Part shown: positions 6,478 to 14,174 of the stretch, piece by piece
How positions within the stretch are numbered: position 1 is the first letter of the stretch
How the letters are laid out: each line of letters starts with the position of its first letter
Assembly (NCBI GenBank): GCA_050186955.1
Contig: JBFWXZ010000026.1
Coordinates: forward strand, 1-23,868
DNA from: JACKJP01 sp050186955
GTDB lineage: Bacteria > Pseudomonadota > Alphaproteobacteria > Rhizobiales > Tepidamorphaceae
Direction of reading: 5' to 3'
DNA length: 23,868 nt
Position numbers and translations under genes: made by a program
Notes under the pieces: model-generated
Seen by the model: only the letters and a program-made list of their open reading frames with translations
Databases searched by the model: none
What the model was told of the DNA's origin: nothing

Positions 6478-6933
6478 TCACTGCGCTTGCGGGTTGGGCG
6501 TGTAGCCCGGCCCGACGGTCAGCGCCTTGTCGGGCAGCACCGACTGGTCCAGATCGGCGTGGACCTCGGCGCTCCATTCGCCGAGCTGCCTGCCCGCGGC
6601 ATCCTGCAGGCGGATGGCGATGCGGTAGGTATCGCCCTTGCGGATGCCCTTGACCGGCGGCGACGTCACCGAATAGCGCGGCCTGCCGGGAACGATGGTC
6701 TGGGCGGTCTCCAGCCTCGGGCCGCCGGCCGGGTCGTCGAAGCTCGCCAGCAGCCGCGCGCCCTTCGGGATCTCGCGCTGCGGGGTCAGCGTCACGCCGT
6801 AGGTCGCCTCGGCAACGCGGTAGTTGAAGACGACCCCGCCGCCGGCGACCTTCATGTAGTCGCGGCCGGAATCGCCGCAGCCGGCGAGGGCCGCCGCGAG
6901 GGCCAGCGCCAGCAGCGCCGCGATCTTGCTCAT
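6478..6933 (-). CDS. Small lipoprotein of unknown function
   Basis: The 151-residue protein starts with a lipoprotein signal ending in the lipobox LAGC (Cys19). The mature part has no recognised family; it looks beta-rich, with segments such as GDTYRIAIRLQDAAGRQLGEW. The ATG at 6933 is preceded by a strong AGGAGGA (complement of 6941-6947) and overlaps the TGA of the CGNR gene upstream as ATGA, so the two are coupled. It would be anchored to the inner or outer membrane facing the periplasm. Any link to the regulator is inferred only from the overlap. Confidence 0.8.
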   Translation of the reverse strand: MSKIAALLALALAAALAGCGDSGRDYMKVAGGGVVFNYRVAEATYGVTLTPQREIPKGARLLASFDDPAGGPRLETAQTIVPGRPRYSVTSPPVKGIRKGDTYRIAIRLQDAAGRQLGEWSAEVHADLDQSVLPDKALTVGPGYTPNPQAQ

Positions 6934-7445
6934 CTCCGTTTCCTCCTGTCGCGCCTTTTCGCCGCCTTCTCGCCGTTTCCGCAGGTCGCCATGTCGCACC
7001 AGCGGCGGCTGCCGTTGCGGGTGCGGTCGATGAAGAACCAGTGGCAGTTCGGGCACTGCTTCATCCGCTCGAAATCGCGCGAATAGAGCAGGGCGACGAA
7101 ACCCTCGCCGATAGCGGCGGCGGCGGAGGCGGGCGCGTCGAGCATCGCCGCGCCGACATGCGCCAGCAGATGCCCGCGCGCCGCCGGGTCGCCGCGCGCC
7201 ACGACGCCGTCCACCGCCTCGCGCAGCGCCCGCAGGCCGGCGGGGCCTGTCGGCAGGCCGGGGCTCGCGAAGCGCCGCGCCGCGGCGAGCCACGCCGCCG
7301 CCGCCGCCTCGTTGGCCAGCCGGTCGAAGCGACGCGCCGGGTCGTCGCGATAGACGATGGTGTTGAGGAGGTCGAGCGCCGGGTCGCCGCCGACGAACTG
7401 TCGCGCGGTCCACGCAAAGCCGCTCTCGCTGGAAGCTGCGCCCAT
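6930..7445 (-). CDS. ABATE/CGNR zinc-finger regulator
   Basis: The 171-residue protein has an N-terminal ABATE-type region (FVGGDPALDLLNTIVYRDDP, about 17-36) and a C-terminal CGNR zinc finger. The four zinc ligands are Cys131 and Cys134 (CPNCHWFFID) and Cys150 and Cys155 (RRWCDMATCGN), followed by a very basic tail. Proteins of this family are considered DNA-binding stress or metabolic regulators; little is known experimentally. The eponymous arginine is replaced: CGNG instead of CGNR. It is divergent from the LivH-type permease gene, 90 bp away, with a short palindrome between, which suggests control of that gene and of itself. It is coupled to the downstream lipoprotein gene by an ATGA overlap. 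Confidence 0.88.
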   Translation of the reverse strand: MGAASSESGFAWTARQFVGGDPALDLLNTIVYRDDPARRFDRLANEAAAAAWLAAARRFASPGLPTGPAGLRALREAVDGVVARGDPAARGHLLAHVGAAMLDAPASAAAAIGEGFVALLYSRDFERMKQCPNCHWFFIDRTRNGSRRWCDMATCGNGEKAAKRRDRRKRR

Positions 7446-7462
7446 ATTCCGATTGACACCGG

Positions 7463-7476
7463 CAAACTTCAGTTTG
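7463..7476. promoter_or_regulatory. Palindrome between the divergent CGNR and LivH-type genes
   Basis: CAAACT-TC-AGTTTG is a perfect 6+6 palindrome with a 2-base centre, lying 18 bp before the CGNR start and 60 bp before the permease start. It could be the operator for the CGNR protein. It is short, so chance occurrence cannot be excluded. Confidence 0.4.
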
Positions 7477-7535
7477 ATGGTGACATTATTCCGGAGACAG
7501 GCTCTCCGCAAGGCGCAAGCGCCGGAGTGTCCCGT

Positions 7536-8420
7536 TTGAGCGCCTATATCCTCCAACTGACGGTGAACGCGCTGCAGGTCAGCGTCTTCTACGCGCTCGT
7601 CGCCGTCGCCTATGTGCTGTTCCACGGCGTCACCAACCGCTTCAACCTGGCCTTCGGCGCCATGGTCATGCTGGCCGGCTATTCGGTCATCGGCCTCACC
7701 GCCGGCCTTCTGGTGCGCGGCATGGACGCGCGGCTGGCGCTCGCCGCGGCCTGCTGCTGGGCCGCCGCGCTGTCGGCGCTTGCCGGCGGCTGGCTGACGC
7801 GGACGGTCTATAGGCCGGCGATGGCGGGGACGCCGCTTGCCATGATGATCGCCACCATCGGCGTCGCCATCGTCATGGAGGAGATCGCGAGGCTCGCCGC
7901 CGACAGCCGCGAGATGTGGCTTGAGCCGCTGCTGACGCGGCGCCGGGAAATTGCCGCGCAGGTCTATCTGACCGACATGCAGGTGGCGACCATCGCGGCG
8001 GCGGGCCTCGGCGTCGCGCTGCTCTGGTACCTGATCGAGAAGCGCCCGTTCGGGCGGCTGTGGCGGGCGGTGTCGCAGGACGCGGGGATGGCGGCGCTGC
8101 TCGGCGTCGACGGCACCCGCGTGCTCTACGCGACCGGCATCCTGTCGGCGGCCGCCGCCGGCTTCGCCGGGGCGCTGATCGGCCTCGCCTACGGCAATGC
8201 GAGCTACCACACCGGCATCTTCATCGGCTCCAAGGCGCTGCTCGTCGCCATCATCGGCGGCATGCGCTCGATCCCGCTGGTGGTCGCCGGCGCCTTCGCG
8301 CTCGGGCTTTTCGAATCCTTCTGGACCGGCTTCCTGCCCGGCACCTGGCGCGACGTCGCCTCCTTCGCCGTGCTCGCGGCCTTCCTCGTGCTGCTCAACC
8401 CGCGCGAAAGCCGGGTGTGA
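7536..8420 (+). CDS. LivH-type ABC transporter permease (branched-chain amino acid family), orphan
   Basis: The 294-residue, very hydrophobic protein has the features of LivH-family inner-membrane permeases: about eight to nine membrane spans, the early segment FHGVTNRFNLAFGAMVMLAGY, the cytoplasmic coupling loop PFGRLWRAVSQDAGMAALLGVD, and SYHTGIFIGSKALLVAIIGGM near the end. Such permeases pair with LivM and the ATPases LivG/LivF to import amino acids, urea or similar solutes. No partner, ATPase or binding protein is in this window, so it is an orphan. The TTG at 7536 is preferred because GGAG (7524-7527) is 8 bases before it; GTG 7527 would place the start within that ribosome site. The substrate cannot be told. 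Confidence 0.88.
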   Translation: MSAYILQLTVNALQVSVFYALVAVAYVLFHGVTNRFNLAFGAMVMLAGYSVIGLTAGLLVRGMDARLALAAACCWAAALSALAGGWLTRTVYRPAMAGTPLAMMIATIGVAIVMEEIARLAADSREMWLEPLLTRRREIAAQVYLTDMQVATIAAAGLGVALLWYLIEKRPFGRLWRAVSQDAGMAALLGVDGTRVLYATGILSAAAAGFAGALIGLAYGNASYHTGIFIGSKALLVAIIGGMRSIPLVVAGAFALGLFESFWTGFLPGTWRDVASFAVLAAFLVLLNPRESRV

Positions 8421-8488
8421 TCCCGGCGGCGGCGAGTGCAACGTTTCGCTAACCATCTTCCTTCACGCCGCGTTTTCCCTTTCCCGCC

Positions 8489-9205
8489 ATGCTCGCGCCC
8501 ATGGGACGGATGGGATTCAGGGCGGCGGCGCTTGCGCTCGCCGGAGCGCTCGCGCTCAGCGCTTGCTCGGCGCCGTCATTCCGCATGTTCGGCGACGGCA
8601 ACATGTCGCGCGAGGAGATCGACGCCAATCGCTGGCGCGACAGCGCGGAAGCCGCATGCCTGGGCTCCAAGTCGGTGGTCGCGACGGCCTATGCGATGCC
8701 CAAGGAACCCGTCGACGGGCCGGGCATCTGCGGCATCAGGCGGCCCTTCGCGCTGTCGGGACTGGCGCATGGCCGCGTCGAGGTGAAACCGTCGGCGACG
8801 ATCAACTGCCAGATGGTGGCGGCGCTCGAACGGTGGATCGACAAGGTGGTGCAGCCCGCCGCCTTCATCCGCTTCGGCCAGCGCGTCGTCTCGATCAAGA
8901 ACATCGCCAGCTATGGCTGCCGCACCCGCAACAGCCGCGCCGGCGCGAAGATTTCCGAGCACGCTTTCGGCAACGCGCTGGACGTCGCCGCCTTCACCCT
9001 GTCGGGCGGGCGCGAGATCAGCGTCAAGGACGACTGGGACAGCTTCTTCGGCCTCAGCCGCAGCAGCGGCTTCCTGCACGCGGTGCACAGCGGCTCCTGC
9101 GACATCTTCGCCACGGTCATCGGTCCCGACGGCGATTCCTACCACCAGGACCATTTCCACCTCGACCTGGCGCGCCACCCCGGCGGCAACGGCTACTGCA
9201 AATAG
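8489..9205 (+). CDS. Extensin-like lipoprotein (LAS-type peptidase fold)
   Basis: The protein (238 residues from ATG 8489; ATG 8501 or 8510 are alternatives) starts with a lipoprotein signal, ALSAC, with the lipidated Cys26. The C-terminal half is an extensin-like domain: NCQMVAALERWI, SYGCRTRN, SEHAFGNALDVAAF and HQDHFHLDL. His158, Asp165 and His224 match the zinc ligands of LAS (D-Ala-D-Ala) metallopeptidases, so a peptidoglycan peptidase role in the periplasm is plausible. It has several probable disulfide cysteines. A second extensin-family protein is encoded at 16130-16960, but that one is soluble with a proline-rich linker. Ribosome sites are poor for all three starts. Confidence 0.87.
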   Translation: MLAPMGRMGFRAAALALAGALALSACSAPSFRMFGDGNMSREEIDANRWRDSAEAACLGSKSVVATAYAMPKEPVDGPGICGIRRPFALSGLAHGRVEVKPSATINCQMVAALERWIDKVVQPAAFIRFGQRVVSIKNIASYGCRTRNSRAGAKISEHAFGNALDVAAFTLSGGREISVKDDWDSFFGLSRSSGFLHAVHSGSCDIFATVIGPDGDSYHQDHFHLDLARHPGGNGYCK

Positions 9206-9289
9206 GCTGCTGCCGCCCGGTCTACATCGCGCTGTCATCGAAAGGGCGTAGCCCGGTAGGGACCAATCGTCCGTCCGGAGACAAGCGCC

Positions 9290-10201
9290 TTGACCATCGC
9301 CATTCGCCCGCCGGCGCCCGCCGATGCGCAGGCCCGCTTCAGCTATTCATCGCCCGACCAGCCGCGCCTGCAGCAGGCGCTCATCCGCGCGGTCGAGAGG
9401 CTCGGCGGCCAGCGGCGGCTGAAGCGGCTCTACGATCACTACCGCGCCCGCTGCGGCGGCGAGGATTTCGTGCAGGCAGCGGTGCGGCTGCTCGCCCTCG
9501 ACATCGCCTACGACCACGAGGCGTTCGCCCGCATCCCGAAGACCGGCCCGCTGGTCTTCGTCGCCAACCATCCCTACGGCGTGCTCGACGGGATCACGCT
9601 GGCCTGGCTGGCGCGCCGCGTGCGGCCGGAGACCCGCATCCTCGCGCATGGCGTGCTGCTGCGGGTGCCGGAGATGCGCGACGTCCTGCTGCCGGTCGAC
9701 TTCTCGATGACGCGGGAGGCCCAGGCGGTCAATCTCGCGACCCGGGCGACGGCGATCGCCCAGCTCAAGGCCGGCGGGGCGGTCGGGATATTCCCGGCCG
9801 GCGGCGTTTCCACCGCGCCGCGGCCGCTGGCGCGCCGCGCCCTCGATCTCGCCTGGGCGCCGTTCGCCGCCAAGCTCGTGCGGCAACCCGGCGTGCACGT
9901 CGTGCCGGTGCATTTCTCCGGCCAGAACAGCCGGCTGTTCCAGGTCGCCAGCCATTTCAGCGAGACGCTCAGGCTGTCGCTGCTCTTCCGCGAGACCTCG
10001 CGGCGCATCGGCACGCGGCTCGACGTCGCCATCGGCGGCGCGATCACGCAAGAGGAGATCGCGGCGACCGGCAGCCGCGACGGGCTGCTGGCCGAGCTGA
10101 GAAGGCGCACCTATGCGCTTTCCCGCGACGGCGGCGTCGACTGGTCGCGTTGCGCGGCGCTGCCGCCGACACGCGCCGAGCGCCGGGCGGCGGCGGCCTG
10201 A
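9290..10201 (+). CDS. PlsC-type lysophospholipid acyltransferase
   Basis: The 303-residue protein has the acyltransferase signatures NHPYGVLDG (His94 and Asp100, the H-x5-D spacing of the hemolysin/OlsA-like branch), FPAGGVST (168-175) and VPVHFSGQNSRLF (205-217). Enzymes of this group transfer an acyl chain to lysophospholipids or lyso-ornithine lipid at the inner membrane face. The TTG start at 9290 is supported by GGAG at 9277-9280, 9 bases upstream. It lies 84 bp after the extensin gene and 77 bp before an ornithine-decarboxylase-like gene on the same strand. Specificity for lyso-ornithine lipid, lysophosphatidate or another substrate cannot be set from sequence. Confidence 0.88.
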   Translation: MTIAIRPPAPADAQARFSYSSPDQPRLQQALIRAVERLGGQRRLKRLYDHYRARCGGEDFVQAAVRLLALDIAYDHEAFARIPKTGPLVFVANHPYGVLDGITLAWLARRVRPETRILAHGVLLRVPEMRDVLLPVDFSMTREAQAVNLATRATAIAQLKAGGAVGIFPAGGVSTAPRPLARRALDLAWAPFAAKLVRQPGVHVVPVHFSGQNSRLFQVASHFSETLRLSLLFRETSRRIGTRLDVAIGGAITQEEIAATGSRDGLLAELRRRTYALSRDGGVDWSRCAALPPTRAERRAAAA

Positions 10202-10214
10202 GCATTCAACCCGG

Positions 10215-10230
10215 CTGTCAGCGCTGATAG
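10215..10230. promoter_or_regulatory. Palindrome upstream of the decarboxylase gene
   Basis: CTGTCAGCGCTGATAG has a perfect 10-bp core (TCAGCGCTGA) and matches its complement at 14 of 16 positions. It lies 14 bp after the acyltransferase stop and about 50 bp before the decarboxylase start. It could be an operator or a weak hairpin; no regulator is indicated. Confidence 0.35.
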
Positions 10231-10278
10231 TGTGAGCCGACGAGGGCCGCGAATCGGCTCCCAGTCGTACAGGTTCGC

Positions 10279-11493
10279 ATGGAACGCTTCGAAACCGGCC
10301 GAGATGCCGCGCTGACGCTTCGCCCCGACGCGCCGCTCTACTGCTTCCGCGAGGGATTGCTGAAGGCCGACGCCAAGGGCTTTCGCGAGGCCTTTCCCGG
10401 CAAGACGGCCTATGCCGTCAAGACCAATGGCGAGCGCATCGTGCTCGACGCGCTGGCGGGTCTCGGCATCGACTGCTTCGACGTCGCCTCGCCGGCGGAG
10501 TTCGCCGCCGTGCACGCCGCCGCGCCGAAGGCGGAGATGCTCTACATGCATCCAGTGAAGGCGCAGTCGGACATCAGGCTGGCGCTCGAGGCCTATCGCA
10601 TCCGCACCATGGCGGTCGACCACGAGGACGAGATCGCCAAGATCCTGCGCATCGTGCGCGCGCTCGACCTCGATCCGGGCTCGATCACGCTGTTCGTGCG
10701 GCTGGCGACCAAGGGGCACGCGGCCTACGAGCTGTCGAAGAAGTTCGGCGCCGCGCCGGGGCATGCGGTGGAGCTGCTGCAGCGCATCGACCGCATCGGC
10801 TTCAAGGCCGGCATCTGCTTCCATGTCGGCAGCCAGGTCGAGGATCTCGACACCTATGAGCGGGCGCTGGCGTCCACCGCCTGGGTGCGCTCGCGCGCCG
10901 GCGTCAAGCTCGCCGGCCTCGATATCGGCGGCGGCTTCCCGGCCCAGTACGGGGCCGATCCGCGCGAGCGGCGCAACACCAAGGTCGATACCGCGGCGCT
11001 GATCGCCGACGTCGTCAACGAGGTCGGGGAATACGCGCTCGACGATTTGCCGCTGATCGCCGAGCCGGGCCGCGTCATCGTCGCCCGCTCGCTCTCGGTG
11101 ATCGTCAGGGTGCTGCTCAGGAAGGGCCGGCGCATCTACATCAACGACGGCATCTGGTCGTCGCTGTCGGACAGCTGGACGGGCCGCATCACGCTGCCGG
11201 CGCGGCTGATCCCCGACCCGGCGCGCAAGCAGCGCGGCGGCAAGGCGGAACTCGCTCCGTTCCGCGTCTGCGGGGCGACCTGCGACAGCGTCGACATCCT
11301 GACGCGGCCGTTCTGGCTGCCGGAGAACGTCGATATCGGCGACTGGATCGAGATCGGCAATATCGGCGCCTACTCGCTGTCGCTGAGGACGCATTTCAAC
11401 GGCTTCTATCCCGACACCTTCGTGGCGGTGGACCGGCCCTTCGACGACGAGGAGGGGCCGGAGGGCTTCGCCGCGCTGGAGACGATGGCCTAG
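10279..11493 (+). CDS. Type III (alanine-racemase-fold) PLP decarboxylase, ornithine decarboxylase-like
   Basis: The 404-residue protein belongs to the eukaryotic-type ornithine/diaminopimelate/arginine decarboxylase fold. The PLP lysine is Lys48 (AYAVKTN). Other landmarks are the stacking His182 in CFHVGSQ, the glycine loop LDIGGGFP (214-221), the phosphate-binding EPGR (262-265), the second active-site strand CGATCDSVDIL with Cys335 and Asp336, and GAYS (363-366). The CDSVD arrangement favours an ornithine or lysine decarboxylase over LysA. Such enzymes make putrescine or cadaverine in the cytoplasm. The segment LYMHPVKAQSDIRLAL is rather unlike typical ornithine decarboxylases, so the substrate is uncertain. 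The last 33 bp, including the stop codon, are duplicated downstream. Confidence 0.85.
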   Translation: MERFETGRDAALTLRPDAPLYCFREGLLKADAKGFREAFPGKTAYAVKTNGERIVLDALAGLGIDCFDVASPAEFAAVHAAAPKAEMLYMHPVKAQSDIRLALEAYRIRTMAVDHEDEIAKILRIVRALDLDPGSITLFVRLATKGHAAYELSKKFGAAPGHAVELLQRIDRIGFKAGICFHVGSQVEDLDTYERALASTAWVRSRAGVKLAGLDIGGGFPAQYGADPRERRNTKVDTAALIADVVNEVGEYALDDLPLIAEPGRVIVARSLSVIVRVLLRKGRRIYINDGIWSSLSDSWTGRITLPARLIPDPARKQRGGKAELAPFRVCGATCDSVDILTRPFWLPENVDIGDWIEIGNIGAYSLSLRTHFNGFYPDTFVAVDRPFDDEEGPEGFAALETMA

Positions 11494-11697
11494 AGCGGAG
11501 CGGGATTCATCGCGACCCATGTTTGCGGCAACCGCCGTAACTGGATTCCGGCCTTCGCCGGAATGACGGGTGGGGCTGATGCGGTGCTTCTAACCGTCAT
11601 TCCGGCGAAGGCCGGAATCCAGATTCGATGCGGGCGTTAGCCTGTGGCCCATCCCTCGAGGTTCGGCTTCGCCGCGCTGGAGACGATGGCCTAGAGC
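11464..11697. repeat. 33-bp direct repeat flanking an inserted repeat element
   Basis: The 33 bases 11464-11496 (starting GGCTTCGCCGCGCTGGAGAC; the last codons and stop of the decarboxylase gene plus AGC) recur perfectly at 11665-11697. The copies are in direct orientation, 201 bp apart. Between them lies copy 2 of the dispersed repeat. The second copy has no gene in front of it, so it is a duplicated fragment of the gene end. Confidence 0.9.
11521..11660 (-). repeat. Dispersed repeat with internal perfect inverted repeat, copy 2
   Basis: The inverted repeat has perfect 29-base arms at 11541-11569 and 11594-11622 around a 24-base centre. Read on the minus strand, the centre and the outer part (CTCGAGGGATGGGCCACAG, complement of 11642-11660) match copy 1 at 4921-5060, with similarity out to about 11524. 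Lying between the ends of two convergent genes, the long hairpin may also terminate transcription from both sides. Confidence 0.75.
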
Positions 11698-11704
11698 TTT
11701 TGCC

Positions 11705-13396
11705 TCAGGCGTCGACGCGCCGGCGACGCACGGGATCGGCGGGCGGCGCCGGCATGTCGAGGGCGCGCCGGAAGACGTGGACGTCGAGCGGGCGGCTCTT
11801 GCCGCGGATGTCGATGGGACGGGCCTCTCCGGCGCCGACGGGCGAGCCGGCGAGCCGCAGGGTCGCGTCGGAGATCACGAGCTGCACGCCGAATTCCTTG
11901 CACGCGGCCTCCAGCCGGCTGGCTGTGTTGACCGTGTCGCCGAGCGCAGTCACGCGGTCGCCGGCGTCGTGATTGGGGGCGGCGCCGATGCGTCCGAGCA
12001 CCGCCGAGCCGGCATGGATGCCGATGCCGATATCCAGCGGCTCGCCGATCTCGGCATGCATCGACTGGTTGAGGGCGTCGAGGACGCCGCCCATGGCGCG
12101 GGCGGCGGCGAGGGCGTTGCGGGCCCCGCGCTCGGGGCCTTCCGCCATGCCGAAGATCGCCATGATGCCGTCGCCCATGAACTTGTCGACATAGCCGCCG
12201 CAATCGGTGATCGCCTCGCTCATCCGGCCGAGATACTGGTTGAGGATGAAGACGACGTCATAGGCGAGATGGCGCTCCGACAGCCGCGTGAAGCCCCGGA
12301 TGTCGGCGAAGAGGAGCGTCACCACCTGCTCGACGCCCCAGTGATACTGGTCCATCCGCCCGAGGTCGGCGGCGCTGAGGCGCTGGGCGGGCAGCAGCGG
12401 CGCGACCGAAATGTCGCCCTGCGGGCGGATCTGGCAGGCGAGGCGGACATTGCCGCTGGCACCGACCCGCTCGAGCACGCGGCGCTCCAGCTCGTCGGGG
12501 CCGTCCAGCGCCTCGCCGCCGCCCAGAACGCGCACGCGGCAGGTCGAGCAGCGGCCGCGGCCGCCGCAGATCGAGGCGTGGGGTATGGCGTTGGTGCGGC
12601 TTATCTCCAGCAGGGTGGGGCCGGGAATCACCGATAGCTGCGGGCCGTCGGCGTAGGAGATGCGGATGCGCGGCTTGAAGCGCTCCAGGCTGTCGCGAGC
12701 GATGCGCAGGGTGATGAGCGCGAGCAGCAGGACGGCGTAACCCCAGAGGGCTTCCGTCATATAGGCGTTGAAGGTGGCGAAGTCCTCCGGGCGGAACGGG
12801 TTGGCGAAGCTCCGTTCCAGCCGCACGGCGCGTCCCGCCACGGCGAAGCCGGCGAAGGCGAGGACGGGGATCAGCAGTGCCAGGCCGGCGAGCACCGGCA
12901 TCGCCCGGGGATACCAGGGCTTGAGCCTGAGCCACATATGCATGCCGATGACGCCGTGCACCCAGACCAGCAGGATCAGCCCGAACTGGCGCCACGCCTC
13001 CGCCGGCCACATGACGAAGAGGGCGTAGGTGTAGTTGTCGTCGACGCCGAGGACCTCGTGGACGATGCGGGTGCCGATGATGTGGCGGAACAGCAGCAGC
13101 GGGATCGCCAGGCCGAAGGCCAGCTGCACGGCTTCCGCCGGCCTCAGACGCCAGCTCCGCCGCTGCAGGAACTTGGCGATGCCGAGCAGCATGTGGATCA
13201 GCGCCGCGGCAGCGAGGACGACGGTGCCGGGCATGCTGCGGGTGACAGCGACGCGCCACTCGCGGGCTGCATCCATGGCGTCGATCGAGACGAGGCCGAG
13301 GGCGTGGTTCATCAGATGCGTTGCGGCGAAGGCGAACAGGACGAGGCCGGTGGCGATGCGCAGCCGCGACTGCAGGAGCGTTCCCGAAACCGTCAT
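11705..13396 (-). CDS. Membrane-bound class III adenylate cyclase with heme-type anchor and [2Fe-2S] ferredoxin domain (CyaC-like)
   Basis: The 563-residue protein has three parts. Residues 1-235 form about six membrane helices (roughly 12-34, 58-78, 88-108, 136-156, 166-188, 214-233) with histidines 27, 31, 68, 105, 113, 147 and 153, suited to bind heme b as in SdhC/D-type anchors. Residues 245-335 are a ferredoxin domain with Cys277, Cys283, Cys286 (CGGRGRCSTC) and distal Cys321. Residues 355-545 are a class III cyclase with metal aspartates 365 (FADIRGFT) and 409 (KFMGDG), Lys405 and Asp487 as the ATP-type selectivity pair, and Asn490/Arg494 (GDTVNTASR). All catalytic residues are present, so it should make cAMP. 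Sinorhizobium CyaC, with a similar hexahelical heme anchor, responds to the quinone pool. Redox control here is inference. Confidence 0.9.
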   Translation of the reverse strand: MTVSGTLLQSRLRIATGLVLFAFAATHLMNHALGLVSIDAMDAAREWRVAVTRSMPGTVVLAAAALIHMLLGIAKFLQRRSWRLRPAEAVQLAFGLAIPLLLFRHIIGTRIVHEVLGVDDNYTYALFVMWPAEAWRQFGLILLVWVHGVIGMHMWLRLKPWYPRAMPVLAGLALLIPVLAFAGFAVAGRAVRLERSFANPFRPEDFATFNAYMTEALWGYAVLLLALITLRIARDSLERFKPRIRISYADGPQLSVIPGPTLLEISRTNAIPHASICGGRGRCSTCRVRVLGGGEALDGPDELERRVLERVGASGNVRLACQIRPQGDISVAPLLPAQRLSAADLGRMDQYHWGVEQVVTLLFADIRGFTRLSERHLAYDVVFILNQYLGRMSEAITDCGGYVDKFMGDGIMAIFGMAEGPERGARNALAAARAMGGVLDALNQSMHAEIGEPLDIGIGIHAGSAVLGRIGAAPNHDAGDRVTALGDTVNTASRLEAACKEFGVQLVISDATLRLAGSPVGAGEARPIDIRGKSRPLDVHVFRRALDMPAPPADPVRRRRVDA

Positions 13397-13520
13397 CGCT
13401 GGTGTCTTCCCCGGCAGCGCCCGTCGCGCCGGTCAGAGCCTAGCCGAGCGGGATGGCAATTGCAGCCGGGCGTCTCTCACATGCTTGTCAACGGACGGGA
13501 AGGAGAGGAACATCGCGCGC

Positions 13521-14174
13521 ATGGGCAGCCGTCACGCGGTCGGGCCGGCTTCGGTCTTCCTTGCGGCGCTGCGGGGGCTTGCGGGCCTCGCGGCGGGCGC
13601 GCTCGCCTGTGGCCCGGCGGCGGCCGAGGTCATCGAGCGCAACGGCTATTCCTTCTCCGACGAGCTGGGGGATTTCCGGCTGATCTCGGTGGAGGGCGAG
13701 GGGACGCGCGACGCGCCCTTCGTGATCACCGAGGAGATGACCGGCATCGCGCCGGCGACGCTGGTGATCCGGCGCACGCGGGTCGCCGCCTATGGCGACA
13801 CCGCCGAACTCGCCTACGGGCTGTGGACGTCGCTGGCGGTGGAGATCCGGCTGGCCAACGCCAGCGGCCGGTCGTGGTCCGGCTTCGAGCTCGAGCTGCA
13901 GGAGAAGCGCGACCAGCCGTCGGTCTATGGCGACGGGCTGAGCTTCGACCAGGGACACAAGGTACCGGAAGGCATCGGCTCCGACCTGTTCCGCCGTTTC
14001 GAGCGGATGACCGAGCCCTACGACCGCATCCAGTTCACCGGCGGCGACGTCGACGACGGGGAGACGGTGCGGTTCTCCGCCTACATCACCGACCCGACGC
14101 CGACGCCGGTGTTCTACCTGCTGCAGGACCCCAAGCTGCACTTCGCCGCGCTGGGAATCACCGCAGTCGAGTGA
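13521..14174 (+). CDS. Secreted protein of unknown function
   Basis: The 217-residue protein has a long Sec signal peptide (about residues 1-36, ending GPAAAE). The rest is probably beta-rich (for example SLAVEIRLANASGRSW and ETVRFSAYITDP), with no recognised catalytic motif. No family was recognised. The ATG at 13521 is the first sensible in-frame start; the best ribosome-like sequence (GGAGAGG, 13502-13508) is 12 bases away, longer than usual. It is divergent from the cyclase gene across 124 bp, and its last 17 bp overlap the convergent transglycosylase gene. The product is likely periplasmic or extracellular. Confidence 0.75.
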   Translation: MGSRHAVGPASVFLAALRGLAGLAAGALACGPAAAEVIERNGYSFSDELGDFRLISVEGEGTRDAPFVITEEMTGIAPATLVIRRTRVAAYGDTAELAYGLWTSLAVEIRLANASGRSWSGFELELQEKRDQPSVYGDGLSFDQGHKVPEGIGSDLFRRFERMTEPYDRIQFTGGDVDDGETVRFSAYITDPTPTPVFYLLQDPKLHFAALGITAVE

